Assembly (NCBI GenBank): GCA_017651425.1
Contig: JAGCCZ010000004.1
Span: 1-64,000 of the forward strand
Length of the DNA stretch: 64,000 nt
Direction: 5' to 3'
Source of the DNA: Bacteroidales bacterium
GTDB taxonomy: Bacteria > Bacteroidota > Bacteroidia > Bacteroidales > WCHB1-69
Shown: one piece after another, positions 50,276 through 59,151 of the stretch
Numbering within the stretch: position 1 is the first letter of the stretch
How the letters are laid out: every line of letters starts with the position of its first letter
Notes under the pieces: model-generated
The model's input: the letters and a program-made list of their open reading frames with translations, nothing else
Told to the model about the DNA's origin: nothing
Databases searched by the model: none
Translations under genes and position numbers: made by a program

Positions 50276-50311
50276 AAAAGGGAGACTTTCTTGTGGAAGG
50301 CCTCCCTTTTT
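50276..50311 (-). terminator. Bidirectional terminator after the MFS gene
   Basis: AAAAGGGAG (50276-50284) pairs with CTCCCTTTT (50302-50310), with an inner CTTTC-TTGT-GGAAG helix. T-runs lie on both strands. Confidence 0.75.
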
Positions 50312-50348
50312 ATTGATTATTGATGTTTTATCCAGTCGTCGGAGAGGC

Positions 50349-52067
50349 TTACTTGATGTTCGGCTCCTCCAATCCGAGGTGCTGTTTCTTATCGACAGCC
50401 TTCAGAACGATACCGAGAATGAGGGCGGCGATGCCTAAGCAAGCCAACATCACCAACGGCCAGGTGTAGTCGTATTGAACGGCGGCCTGTTCGGCGACAG
50501 CCTGCACTTGGCTGGCAGCTTGTTCGGGAGTCATCAAACCGTTGGTAACGGCGGCGGCAGTCTCTTCCTTAACTTGGGCGATGGAGGCGACAATGTCAGG
50601 ATTGGTTTTGTCGAGCACCTTGCCGATAAGCAGCGGGAAGAGCCACAAGCCGATGTTCTGGATCCAGAAAATCAGGGCGTAGGCGGAACCGATGATCTTC
50701 TCATCGACCAATTTCGGGACGCTCGGCCACAAAGCGGCGGGCACGAGGGAGAAGGAGGCACCCAACACAAGAATCGTGATGTAAGCCACCATCACACCGC
50801 CAACGGCGCTGCCCTTGAATTGCGGCAGAATGAAAGCGAAGGTCAAGTGACAAATAATCAGCAGCAAAGAGCCAATCATCAGCATGGAAGCGGCTTTACC
50901 CTTGTGGTCCACATAGTTACCGAGAATCGGGGTGATGGCCACGGCCAACAGCGGGAAAACGGCGAAGATGGTCTCGGCCGTGCCGCGCATATAACCCATC
51001 CAACAATAGATCACCAAAGCCACGACAGCAGCTATCATCAAACCGACCTTAGCGGTTTTGTTCTTGGAGAAATTGCTGGTGAAAGAGCAGACAGCCACCG
51101 CCAACATAATGAGGTATTGGATGATGGTCACGGAGCTGCCACCCCAGAAGGTGTTAGGATCCGCTTCGGTAAGCGTCAGGTTGCACTGCAGCATGTTCAC
51201 GGCGTATTTCTGGAACGGGAAGATGGCGCTGTAGTAGAGCACGCAGAGGAGAGCCACCAACCAGAAACCACCGGAAGAGAGGATCTTGCCGATGTCGGAC
51301 ACTTTGAACGGATCGTCCTTCTCTTCAGCCTCACCGGTCTGAGCATCCAGTTTCTTGTCCATGAAGAAATAGACGATGAACATCATCAACGCGATGCAGA
51401 GCAGCACCACACCGAAGGCCACGGAGCGGGAAACTTCAATTTGGCCACCCAATTTGGCGAAGAAGGGTGAGAAAATCATGCAGGTGGCCACACCCAGACG
51501 GGCGAGGGCCATTTCGGAGCCCATTGCCAGAGCCGTCTCACGACCCTTGAACCACTTCACGATACCGCGGGAGACCGTGATGCCAGCCATTTCCACGCCG
51601 CAGCCGAAGATCATGAAACCGATGGCAGCCACCTTGGCGGAAGCGGGCATACCTTCATAGAACGGGGCCACACCTAACTCCTGGAAGCCGGGAATGTAAT
51701 TCAAATGGTTGGTGAACCAAGTCTCCAAGCCGCTGCCAATAAAGGATTTGGAAACGGCATAGTATTTGATCAAGCCACCGATGAGCATCACTGCACCAGA
51801 AAGCACAGCGGTGAAGCGCACGCCCATCTTGTCGAGGATGATACCGGCGAAGATCAGGAAGAACACGAACACGTTCAGGAACGTCTCCGCACCCTGCATC
51901 GTGCCGAAAGCGGTGGAATCCCAACCTCTTGTGGATTGCATAAGGTCCTTGATAGGCGACAGGATGTCCATAAAGATGTACGAACAGAACATCGCCAATG
52001 CCAACAACAGCAGAGCGGTCCATCTCATGGCCGCGCTGTCACGCAAAGTTTGTAGTTTTTCAGTCAT
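50349..52067 (-). CDS. MFS transporter
   Basis: A major facilitator superfamily carrier of 572 aa with 12 or more helices. The A-loop motif between TM2 and TM3 is recognisable (GIILDKMGVRFTAVLSG). The N-terminal bundle starts at MRWTALLLLALAMFCSYIFM. A cytosolic linker lies near 240-260 (DKKLDAQTGEAEEKDDPFKV). An unusual helical insert with Ala/Gln/Thr (about 490-535, VKEETAAAVTNGLMTPEQAA) precedes the last helix. It is larger than the typical 400-450 aa MFS protein. The substrate cannot be assigned; I see no nitrate-signature motif. It has a TATTTTTG promoter at 52122-52129. Confidence 0.85.
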   Translation of the reverse strand: MTEKLQTLRDSAAMRWTALLLLALAMFCSYIFMDILSPIKDLMQSTRGWDSTAFGTMQGAETFLNVFVFFLIFAGIILDKMGVRFTAVLSGAVMLIGGLIKYYAVSKSFIGSGLETWFTNHLNYIPGFQELGVAPFYEGMPASAKVAAIGFMIFGCGVEMAGITVSRGIVKWFKGRETALAMGSEMALARLGVATCMIFSPFFAKLGGQIEVSRSVAFGVVLLCIALMMFIVYFFMDKKLDAQTGEAEEKDDPFKVSDIGKILSSGGFWLVALLCVLYYSAIFPFQKYAVNMLQCNLTLTEADPNTFWGGSSVTIIQYLIMLAVAVCSFTSNFSKNKTAKVGLMIAAVVALVIYCWMGYMRGTAETIFAVFPLLAVAITPILGNYVDHKGKAASMLMIGSLLLIICHLTFAFILPQFKGSAVGGVMVAYITILVLGASFSLVPAALWPSVPKLVDEKIIGSAYALIFWIQNIGLWLFPLLIGKVLDKTNPDIVASIAQVKEETAAAVTNGLMTPEQAASQVQAVAEQAAVQYDYTWPLVMLACLGIAALILGIVLKAVDKKQHLGLEEPNIK

Positions 52068-52121
52068 AGTACTTTTTATTTAATTGAACAATATTAATAT
52101 GTTGTCTAAGAAATGAGGGTG

Positions 52122-52129
52122 CAAAAATA
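52122..52129 (-). promoter_or_regulatory. -7 element for the MFS gene
   Basis: TATTTTTG on the minus strand, 55 nt upstream of the start at 52067. It is in the 3' spacer of the next small gene. Confidence 0.55.
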
Positions 52130-52136
52130 AACTATT

Positions 52137-52367
52137 TTATTCATTCTCGCTTTCATTTTTTCGATTCTTGGCATTGAAAATGAAATCAAACGTAATATAC
52201 CCTACCAAAACACCCCAAAGTGGCATCAATATAGGACTGTTTTTCAAAACATTGTCGGAAAGATGCCCCGCCTTGGCCCAATAGATGGCCGCAAAAGCCG
52301 CACCCAACAACATTCCCACGATGTGATAAACATTACAATTCCTCTTGAAAAAATTTTTCGGCTCCAT
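52137..52367 (-). CDS. Small membrane protein, DUF6132-like
   Basis: A protein of 76 aa with two hydrophobic helices (about 13-31, YHIVGMLLGAAFAAIYWAK, and about 45-62, PILMPLWGVLVGYITFDFIF). An acidic/basic C-terminal tail (NAKNRKNESENE) follows. The layout recalls the DUF6132 family of tiny Bacteroidota membrane proteins, but the family's Cys-Pro motif is absent. It sits between the MFS and carboxypeptidase-regulatory-like genes on the same strand. Function unknown. Confidence 0.5.
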   Translation of the reverse strand: MEPKNFFKRNCNVYHIVGMLLGAAFAAIYWAKAGHLSDNVLKNSPILMPLWGVLVGYITFDFIFNAKNRKNESENE

Positions 52368-52384
52368 TTCTTGTCCTTTATTTT

Positions 52385-52412
52385 TTTGAGACGTATTATA
52401 ATACGTCTCTAC
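52385..52412 (-). repeat. REP-like palindrome 5
   Basis: GAGACGTATTA (52388-52398) pairs perfectly with TAATACGTCTC (52399-52409), and the right end continues to CTAC (52409-52412). The left end reads TTT instead of GTA. It is 28 nt, like copies 1 and 3. Confidence 0.7.
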
Positions 52413-52464
52413 TCTGTTGTTGCCTTATAATTTCATAATCATAGACCATGCTTGATGCCTCGCC

Positions 52465-53250
52465 TTATTGGTCATTAATTGCCTTATTATATTGATATTC
52501 AAAAAACTTTGCCTTTATTTTCGCTTTGATGGTTTCGTCGTCCATGCGGACCAGATCATAATAATTGAAACGGCAATACATCATGAATTTCATCAGCTCG
52601 TCGCCGGTCAAGCCTGTCAGTTCGCTGACAATCTCGCGATTGTATTTTTCCTGGATGCGCGCTACCTCGTCGTCATAATCCAACATCTCATGATAGAGAC
52701 GGTCCATTTTTGACTTGCGGCTGAATTTATCATAAAGATAGGTGATGGGGGAAGTCGTCATCTTGCCGCCCAAGGAAAGAAGGTTACCACCCTCCTCGGG
52801 CTTGAAAGTGGCATTGGCTTTCTGCCATTCCGAAAGCCGCGACTCTTCTATCCTCTTGTAATAATCCGGCAGTTCCAATGTCACAATATCCTTTTTGAAA
52901 CCCTCGTATGAGGGATTGATGGCTAAAATGGTGACCTCCTTCAACATGGTTGCCTTGTAATAGAGGAAGAAATCCTCCATTCCATAATATATTTTGTCGT
53001 TCACTGTTACCACCAATTGCCGGTATGCGGACTTTGAGAACACAAGAGTGTCGTTTTTGGAGAGTTTTATGGTAAAAACGCCGTCTTTGTTGGTGAAAGC
53101 AAATTTTTGCGTGTTCATGTTGTAAACGCTGGCCCCCGACAACGGCTGGTAGGTTATGCCGTCGAACACCTTTCCGGTGTATGTCTTCTGCTGTCCCAGC
53201 ACTGTAAACATGGACAGTAGCAATCCGGCTAAAAGGAACCATTTTCTCAT
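52465..53250 (-). CDS. Carboxypeptidase-regulatory-like domain protein
   Basis: An exported protein of 261 aa with signal peptide MRKWFLLAGLLLSMFTVLGQ. The Ig-like CarboxypepD_reg domain (about 22-95) reads YTGKVFDGITYQPLSGASVY ... AFTNKDGVFTIKLSKNDTLV, the usual opening of Bacteroidota outer-membrane-associated proteins. The C-terminal half is helical and charged (YYKRIEESRLSEWQKANATF; KFMMYCRFNYYDLV). No TonB-dependent barrel is present. The ATG lies 7 nt after a -7 element, so the transcript is probably leaderless. It is the leftward gene at the candidate oriC. Confidence 0.75.
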   Translation of the reverse strand: MRKWFLLAGLLLSMFTVLGQQKTYTGKVFDGITYQPLSGASVYNMNTQKFAFTNKDGVFTIKLSKNDTLVFSKSAYRQLVVTVNDKIYYGMEDFFLYYKATMLKEVTILAINPSYEGFKKDIVTLELPDYYKRIEESRLSEWQKANATFKPEEGGNLLSLGGKMTTSPITYLYDKFSRKSKMDRLYHEMLDYDDEVARIQEKYNREIVSELTGLTGDELMKFMMYCRFNYYDLVRMDDETIKAKIKAKFFEYQYNKAINDQ

Positions 53251-53257
53251 ACGGCGG

Positions 53258-53265
53258 CAAAATTA
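53258..53265 (-). promoter_or_regulatory. -7 element for gene 52465-53250
   Basis: TAATTTTG on the minus strand ends 7 nt before the ATG. Confidence 0.5.
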
Positions 53266-53421
53266 CAAAAAATAGAAACGAACTTTGCTTTTGCTTATTG
53301 CATATTTTGATAATTGTCCATCCTTTTTCTCTGATACATAATTTATTTCAAGGTTACTAACAATGCATTGTTTATAAAAAGGAGGTTTTTCCTTTATCAG
53401 CAAGTTACGTTTTGAAATCTT

Positions 53422-53668
53422 TGTGGATAAAAAACAACAACTTTTTTTATTCACGAAAAAGGAAAAATTTGCACGCTTATTTTCAACAAAAAATGACTCT
53501 TTTTCCAAAAAACTTATTCACTAATAAAAAAGTGAAGAAAAATTTGCATATATCAAACATCAATATTATCAATGAATTAGCCTGTTGATAAAATCAAAAA
53601 GCTGTTGATTATTTTTAATAACTCATTTTGTCAAGCAAAAGCCGTTTTTTTTGTCCACAGTATCAACA
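53422..53668. other. Candidate chromosomal origin (oriC) with DnaA boxes
   Basis: The gene-free, very AT-rich 53266-53812 spacer separates leftward genes (all minus, 45427-53250) from rightward genes (all plus, 53850-62561). It holds several DnaA-type 9-mers: TGTGGATAA (53422-53430, perfect on minus), TTTTCAACA (53480-53488), TTATTCACT (53514-53522), TGTTGATAA (53583-53591), TGTTGATTA (53603-53611), TTGTCCACA (53651-53659) and GTATCAACA (53660-53668). AT-only stretches next to them could unwind. mnmG (gidA), often near oriC, is 7 kb away. dnaA is not in the window. Confidence 0.55.
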
Positions 53669-53812
53669 GAAGAATAATATTCATAATAAAAATAGAAAAG
53701 ATTAATGATTAAGTATTGGATGAATCCACCCCTCTTTTTTTCGATGAAGGGAGCATATTAAATTTACACATTTTTTAAGAGAATGGATGCTCACGCCTAT
53801 TATGTTTTTTTG

Positions 53813-53820
53813 TACTTTTG
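53813..53820 (+). promoter_or_regulatory. -7 element for the rpiB-mnmG operon
   Basis: TACTTTTG, 29 nt upstream of the rpiB ATG at 53850. Confidence 0.6.
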
Positions 53821-53849
53821 CGGCCTTGATTATAATAGGTATATTAGGT

Positions 53850-54287
53850 ATGAAAGTATTGATAGCTTCCGATCATGCAGGATTTGAAATGAAGGCGTTC
53901 CTCCTGTCACAGAACATTCCAGGTGTGGAGTGGGAGGACCTTGGAACGTACTCTTCCGAAAGTGTTGACTATCCTGATTTTGCCCATAAATTGGCATCTG
54001 CGGTTTCCGCTGATCCTAATCAATACGGAGTATTGATTTGTGGCACGGGGAACGGGATGGCGATGTGTGCCAACAAGCACGCCGATGTGAGAGCCGGACT
54101 CTGCTGGTCAACGGAGATTGCAGCTTTGGTGCGCCAACACAACAACGCCAATATTTTAGTGATGCCTGCGCGTTTCATTGACAAATGCACTGCACTCGAC
54201 ATAACAAACACGTTCTTCACCACCGGTTTCGAAGGAGGAAGACATTTGCGTCGGGTTGAAAAGATAAATTTGAAGGATGATGAGTGA
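53850..54287 (+). CDS. rpiB: Ribose-5-phosphate isomerase B
   Basis: A RpiB/LacAB family isomerase of 145 aa that interconverts ribulose-5-P and ribose-5-P in the pentose phosphate pathway. It has the N-terminal substrate loop ASDHAGFEMK (about 6-15), the anion-binding YPDFAHKLA and CGTGNGMAMCANKH with the catalytic Cys in LICGTGNG. NANILVMPARFI is near 115. The ATG at 53850 follows the promoter and matches the family length (about 145-150 aa); the frame continues upstream but only into the promoter. It is the first gene of a tightly packed operon, and its 3' end overlaps the next gene. Confidence 0.92.
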   Translation: MKVLIASDHAGFEMKAFLLSQNIPGVEWEDLGTYSSESVDYPDFAHKLASAVSADPNQYGVLICGTGNGMAMCANKHADVRAGLCWSTEIAALVRQHNNANILVMPARFIDKCTALDITNTFFTTGFEGGRHLRRVEKINLKDDE

Positions 54288-55392
54288 AACGAACAACATA
54301 GACATTACGCGGGACATGCGCGAGAGGGCGAGGTTCCTGAGGCACTCCTTCATTGAGAGCCTTGAGACCCATTTGCTCTCTCTTGAATCTTGTCTGTTGG
54401 AACATAAGGTCAACGTGCGTTGGGTGCAAGAGGAAAGTTCGCTGCTTTCCACCATTGCTGATCTGCTTCCCAACCGCCAGTATAACACCGTGTGCATCGA
54501 TCTGCCGAAAAACATCGACCTGTCGAACGGCATGATCGGTGTTTCCAATAGCTACCCTATAGAAAGTGTGGCAAACCATGAATATGAGGTTGACACCTTG
54601 ATTCTGGATGCCGACTTTGCCATTGCAGAAAATGGATCCCTTGTTTTTATAGACAAGGCTTCCAAGGATTGCTTCAATTTGGTGAACAATATCATTGTCA
54701 TCCTCAATATTGACAGAATTATTGTTTCTCAATCAGACTTGTCCCTCTTTTTGCGGCTAAAAAATGACCCCGAAAAGGGGGATTTTCCTAAAGACATCAA
54801 AATTTTGACATCATCTTTTGAAAAAGTGGTGTCCGATGCTTTTTTGTCTTCGGATTCTGCAGGTTTTACAAAAGAGAAAGTAAATCTCTCTGTGATTTTT
54901 TATGAAAACGGCGTGACTGACATTCTACAAGACGTATCGTTGCGTGAATCGCTCTATTGTATCGACTGTGGCAGATGTGCAAGTGTTTGTCCGGTGACCA
55001 AGGCCACCCAGGGTAGGTCGCCCATCGAGTTGGTGAAATGCAATTGTTTCGACCAGTTTAACAAGACTCAATCGATTTTCCAGCAGACAACTCTTTGCGG
55101 AAATTGTCAGGAAGTGTGCCCTGTGGGCATCCCTTTGATAGATTTGCTTACATACGAGATGAATTTGGTCAATGATAACGTCAGTTACAACAAAACCAAG
55201 AAACTTTTCTCGTTACTGTCAAAAAGAGGCAAAATAAACAAATATAACTCTCCTTTTTTCAGATTTTTCTTTGTAAAACGCTTTTTTGCGAAGAATAAAA
55301 TGCTGATGAACTATTTTGACAAACAGAAAGATCAATTCTACAATATAACACGCAATTCAGAAGTGAAGGATAATGAGCCAGCAGAATTATAA
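54277..55392 (+). CDS. LUD-domain Fe-S protein (LutB-like)
   Basis: A protein of 371 aa. The N-terminal LUD domain (about 15-200; HKVNVRWVQEESSLL, DTLILDADFAIAENGSLVFI) is followed by two [4Fe-4S] motifs, CIDCGRCASVCP (about 228-239) and CGNCQEVCPVGIP (about 273-285). This resembles the LutB/LldF subunit of the three-protein L-lactate oxidation system. However, it is about 90 residues shorter, and no LutA or LutC gene is adjacent. It may act in another electron-transfer step. Either of two tandem ATGs (54277, 54280) could start it, overlapping rpiB. Its end overlaps the DUF4175 gene by 20 nt. Confidence 0.75.
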   Translation: MMSETNNIDITRDMRERARFLRHSFIESLETHLLSLESCLLEHKVNVRWVQEESSLLSTIADLLPNRQYNTVCIDLPKNIDLSNGMIGVSNSYPIESVANHEYEVDTLILDADFAIAENGSLVFIDKASKDCFNLVNNIIVILNIDRIIVSQSDLSLFLRLKNDPEKGDFPKDIKILTSSFEKVVSDAFLSSDSAGFTKEKVNLSVIFYENGVTDILQDVSLRESLYCIDCGRCASVCPVTKATQGRSPIELVKCNCFDQFNKTQSIFQQTTLCGNCQEVCPVGIPLIDLLTYEMNLVNDNVSYNKTKKLFSLLSKRGKINKYNSPFFRFFFVKRFFAKNKMLMNYFDKQKDQFYNITRNSEVKDNEPAEL

Positions 55393-58300
55393 CATATTGC
55401 AAGAAAAGATACGGGATTTCGTCAAGAAATACTACAAGAACGAACTGTATAAGGGAATCATATACTTCGTTCTGATCGTATTGTCTGCTTTTATCGCTTT
55501 CTCTCTGTTTGAGTATTTCTCTTATTCAAACACTACGGTGCGTTCCGTTCTTTTCTATGGTTTTATAGCTCTTTTCTTAGCAAATCTGATATTTTACATT
55601 ATCATTCCTTTGTTCAAGCTTTTTGGCTTGGGAAAACAACTGACCAATGAGGAAATTGCTTCCATTATTGGAAAGCATTTTGATCAGATAGATGATAAAT
55701 TATTGAATCTATTTGAGTTGCAAAAGCAGATGGATGCCGGAGACTACAAGAGCTTCGATTTGTTGTCCGCGGCCATCGACACCAAGATAGAGTCTTTCAA
55801 GCCCTATTCTTTTTCTCAGGCGGTACCTGTCAAAAAGACATTGCGTTTCGCCCGTTGGCTTATCATTCCTGTTGTCCTTTTCTTGCTTCTATTTTCCATA
55901 AAAAGCGAGATTTTCACAGAATCTACAAAGAGAATAGTACATTACCAGACGGTTTATGAAAAACCTGCACCCTACTCTTTCGAAGTCACCAACAAAAAAT
56001 TGGAGGCTTTCCAGCATGACGATTTCACCGTCTCTGTAAAGGTAAATGGCAGTGAAACGCCGGAAGAAGTGTACATCAAATACCAAAACAGGAGTTTCAA
56101 ATGCGAGAAAAACAGCAATACTGAATTTTCATATACTTTTTCTAATGTGCAAAAGAATACTGATTTTCAGTTTGTTACTGATGAAGTAGAGTCTTCGTTA
56201 TATACACTTTCAGTATTGCCAAAGCCGGTAACCCTCGGTTTTGAAATGCACCTCCACTACCCTGCCTACTTGAACAAACCTGATGAAGTTATTGAAAATG
56301 TCGGTAGCGTTACTGTTCCGGAAGGAACCGGTATCCAATGGGTATTCTTCACTAAAAATTCTGACAACTTGATTTTTATTGTCAATGAAAATCCTCAACT
56401 TCTTTCTTCGGAAAACGACAAGTACTCCGTTTATGTGAATGCAAGAAACAGTTTCTCATATTCAATTTTCAATAAAAACAAGTATTTTACCAGTAAAGAT
56501 ACACTTTCTGAAGAAATTTCGGTCATTAAGGACATGTATCCGGAGATTTATGTGCAAAGCCAGCAAGATTCCTCCTATCAAGACCGCATATATTTCAAGG
56601 GCAACATAAAAGACGATTATGGTTTTTCAGGACTCCATTTTGTTTATACTCGCTACAATGCAGATGGAAAAGTGGTGGAATCCGCAAAAAAAGTCAGCAT
56701 CAACATCCAAAATGGCGCCACCATACAGGATTTCTATTATTTCTTTGATCCGGCTACCTTTAATCTCGAACCCGGCGAAAAGATAGACTACTATTTTCAA
56801 GTGGCCGACAACGACGGTGTGAATGGTCATAAGACAAGCAAATCCAATGTTTCCACTTTCCTTGTGCGCACATTGGAGGAAATCAACAAGGATATCCAAA
56901 AAGCCGAGCAACAATCCAAGTCCGATTACAGCAATCTTATAGAGGAATCTTCTGAATTGATGAAGAGCATTGACAAGCTTCAGAAGCAAATGTTGCAGGA
57001 AAAGGAACTTTCCTGGCAGGATAAGAAGAAATTGGAGCAATTGATGCAACAATATCAGGATTTGCAGCAACAAATCAATGAGTTGAAACAGCAGCAGCAG
57101 AACAAGGAAGCGCTTGAAAACCAATATAAGGATATCAACGAGGACATTCTGAAGAAGCAGCAAGAGTTGCAAAAGCGTATGGATCAGGTTTTGTCTGACG
57201 AAATGAAGAAAATGATGGACAAGATGCAGGAGTTGATGAAGGAAATGAACAAAGACCAGATCCAAAAGCAGATGCAGAAAATGAAAACGAGCACGGAGGA
57301 TATCAATCAGGCACTTGACCAGCAACTGCAGTTATATAAGCAGTTAGAGATGGAGAAGAAGGTAACGGAGACGGTCCAGCAGCTGCGTGAGTTGTCAGAG
57401 CAGTTGAAACAGAATGCGAAGCAGACTGAAAATAAGAACATTGGCAAGAATTTGTTGCAGCAACAGCAGCAGAAAATAGAGGAGAAATACAACCAGCTCA
57501 AGAAGGATATGCAGGATATCCAGACGCTCAACCAGCAATTGGAGCAGCCTATCCAATTCAAGAACACGGATGAGCTCAAGAAGGATATTGACCAGCAACT
57601 GCAGCAAAGCCAGCAAAATCTGGAAAAGAATAACCGTTCCAAGTCATCCCAGAATCAAAACAAGGCCTCCGACGACATGGAGACGTTGGCGGAACAGATG
57701 GAGCGCGATTTCAATGAAGACGAGTTGGAACAGGTGACGGAGGATTTAGAGACGATACGTCAGATTTTAGACAATTTGGTGAAGATTTCTTTCGATCAGG
57801 AAGAGATTTTGGACAAAACGAAGGGTTTGCGTGCCGCCTCGCCCATAGTTTCCGAATTGCTTACCAAGCAACACAAGGTGAAAAATGACATGCGTCAGAT
57901 AGAGGACTCGTTGAATGCCTTAGCGCGCCGTCAGATGGCCGTGAAGCCCTTTATTCAAAAAGAGGTAAGCAAGATACAAGACTATCTCGAATCGGCTCAA
58001 AAATACATGAATAACCGCCAATTTGTGCAAGCCAGCAAAGACGAGCAGTTCGTACTGACTTCCATGAACAATTTGGCTTTGATGTTGAAGGAGTCGATGA
58101 ACGAGATGCAGAAGAAGAAGAGTGAGTGCAAGGGAAAGTGCAACAAGTCGGGTGGGGGAGGATCCTGCAGCAAGCCGGGAAACAACAAGAAGAGCAAAAA
58201 GACCTCTGCGCGGGAGTTGCAGCAGCAGCTGAACCGCCAGATGCAGGCCTTGAAGAAGTCCATGGAGCAACAGGGTCAGCAGCAAGGCCAACAGGGACAG

Positions 58301-58732
58301 CAGCAGCAGATGAGCGAGAGTTTTGCCCGCATGGCGGCGCAACAGGAAGCCATTCGTAAGATGCTGGAGGATTACAACAATGCCCAGAAATCAGAGAATG
58401 GGGTAGGGGACAAGACGATTGAACAGTTGATAGAGGAGATGAAAAAGACTGAGAAAGAATTGGTTAACAGAACGATAACACAACAAACCATACAACGTCA
58501 GGAACAGATTACGACACGTCTTTTAAAGAGCGAGCGTGCAGACATGGAAAGGGAGAAGGACGATGAGCGTAAGTCGAACGAAGCGCGTCAAACGCCGCGT
58601 CTTAATCCGCCCAAGGATTGGAACATGGACAAGACAAAGACACAGCAGGAGGAGATGTTGCGTTCCGTGCCCGCCAATCTTAACTACTATTACAAGGAGA
58701 AGGCGAACAACTATTTCTATAACATTGAGTAA
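55373..58732 (+). CDS. DUF4175-type membrane coiled-coil protein
   Basis: A protein of 1119 aa. TM helices lie at about 28-50, 57-85 and 163-179. A large beta-rich periplasmic-like region spans about 195-500 (YSFEVTNKKLEAFQHDDFTV; GLHFVYTRYNADGKV). It is followed by about 550 residues of Gln/Lys/Glu-rich coiled coil, then Gln runs (near 985-1000) and a Cys/Gly-rich stretch (KGKCNKSGGGGSC). This layout matches the DUF4175 proteins found in many Bacteroidota. Their role is unknown; a link to envelope integrity is often assumed. It is translationally coupled to the Fe-S gene before it. Confidence 0.75.
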   Translation: MSQQNYNILQEKIRDFVKKYYKNELYKGIIYFVLIVLSAFIAFSLFEYFSYSNTTVRSVLFYGFIALFLANLIFYIIIPLFKLFGLGKQLTNEEIASIIGKHFDQIDDKLLNLFELQKQMDAGDYKSFDLLSAAIDTKIESFKPYSFSQAVPVKKTLRFARWLIIPVVLFLLLFSIKSEIFTESTKRIVHYQTVYEKPAPYSFEVTNKKLEAFQHDDFTVSVKVNGSETPEEVYIKYQNRSFKCEKNSNTEFSYTFSNVQKNTDFQFVTDEVESSLYTLSVLPKPVTLGFEMHLHYPAYLNKPDEVIENVGSVTVPEGTGIQWVFFTKNSDNLIFIVNENPQLLSSENDKYSVYVNARNSFSYSIFNKNKYFTSKDTLSEEISVIKDMYPEIYVQSQQDSSYQDRIYFKGNIKDDYGFSGLHFVYTRYNADGKVVESAKKVSINIQNGATIQDFYYFFDPATFNLEPGEKIDYYFQVADNDGVNGHKTSKSNVSTFLVRTLEEINKDIQKAEQQSKSDYSNLIEESSELMKSIDKLQKQMLQEKELSWQDKKKLEQLMQQYQDLQQQINELKQQQQNKEALENQYKDINEDILKKQQELQKRMDQVLSDEMKKMMDKMQELMKEMNKDQIQKQMQKMKTSTEDINQALDQQLQLYKQLEMEKKVTETVQQLRELSEQLKQNAKQTENKNIGKNLLQQQQQKIEEKYNQLKKDMQDIQTLNQQLEQPIQFKNTDELKKDIDQQLQQSQQNLEKNNRSKSSQNQNKASDDMETLAEQMERDFNEDELEQVTEDLETIRQILDNLVKISFDQEEILDKTKGLRAASPIVSELLTKQHKVKNDMRQIEDSLNALARRQMAVKPFIQKEVSKIQDYLESAQKYMNNRQFVQASKDEQFVLTSMNNLALMLKESMNEMQKKKSECKGKCNKSGGGGSCSKPGNNKKSKKTSARELQQQLNRQMQALKKSMEQQGQQQGQQGQQQQMSESFARMAAQQEAIRKMLEDYNNAQKSENGVGDKTIEQLIEEMKKTEKELVNRTITQQTIQRQEQITTRLLKSERADMEREKDDERKSNEARQTPRLNPPKDWNMDKTKTQQEEMLRSVPANLNYYYKEKANNYFYNIE

Positions 58733-58743
58733 AACAGACTGCT

Positions 58744-59151
58744 ATGATAAATGTACAATTACCGGACCTAAACAAGGACAACCTCTACAATGAGGTGTTA
58801 GACCTGTTGGAGAAACTCTGTGACCAATATTCGCTATTGTTGGATTTTGGCACGCTTTCCATGGCCAATCAATTGATTATTGATTACTTGAATGTTCAGG
58901 AAGTAGATTTCTCCGTGGATTTCAATTGTTTCATTGAAAACGACAAGTTTTCTTTCTCCTATACTTCCGGTGTACCGATTTTCATGCATTGGAAAGAGTT
59001 CGATACGCGAAGTGTCCTTTCTGTATTGGCGGAAAATATAGAGTATCAGTCTGATTATAAACAAATTAGTTTTTTGGTTCACGTGAAACCGAAAAAAGAA
59101 CGCAGGCGTTTGGTCAACAAGACAATCATCATCAGTCAGCCCATGTCCTAA
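58744..59151 (+). CDS. Conserved small protein between DUF4175 and ybeY
   Basis: A cytosolic protein of 135 aa. The first half is helical (LYNEVLDLLEKLCDQYSLLL ... MANQLIIDYLNVQE). The second half has beta strands (DNFSFSYTS-like: NDKFSFSYTSGVPIFMHW) and ends VHVKPKKERRRLVNKTIII. The location (DUF4175, this gene, ybeY, mnmG) and shape recall the small ATP-binding (HATPase-like) proteins annotated at this locus in related genomes. The N-G-box nucleotide motifs are not convincing here. The start is 11 nt after the DUF4175 stop. The stop overlaps the next start by one base (TAATG). Confidence 0.5.
   Translation: MINVQLPDLNKDNLYNEVLDLLEKLCDQYSLLLDFGTLSMANQLIIDYLNVQEVDFSVDFNCFIENDKFSFSYTSGVPIFMHWKEFDTRSVLSVLAENIEYQSDYKQISFLVHVKPKKERRRLVNKTIIISQPMS

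Noticed and set aside
53263-53508. 81-codon minus-strand frame in the oriC candidate
   Set aside because: Lys/Phe/Asn-rich translation of AT-rich DNA, no promoter or domain, and it overlaps DnaA-type boxes.
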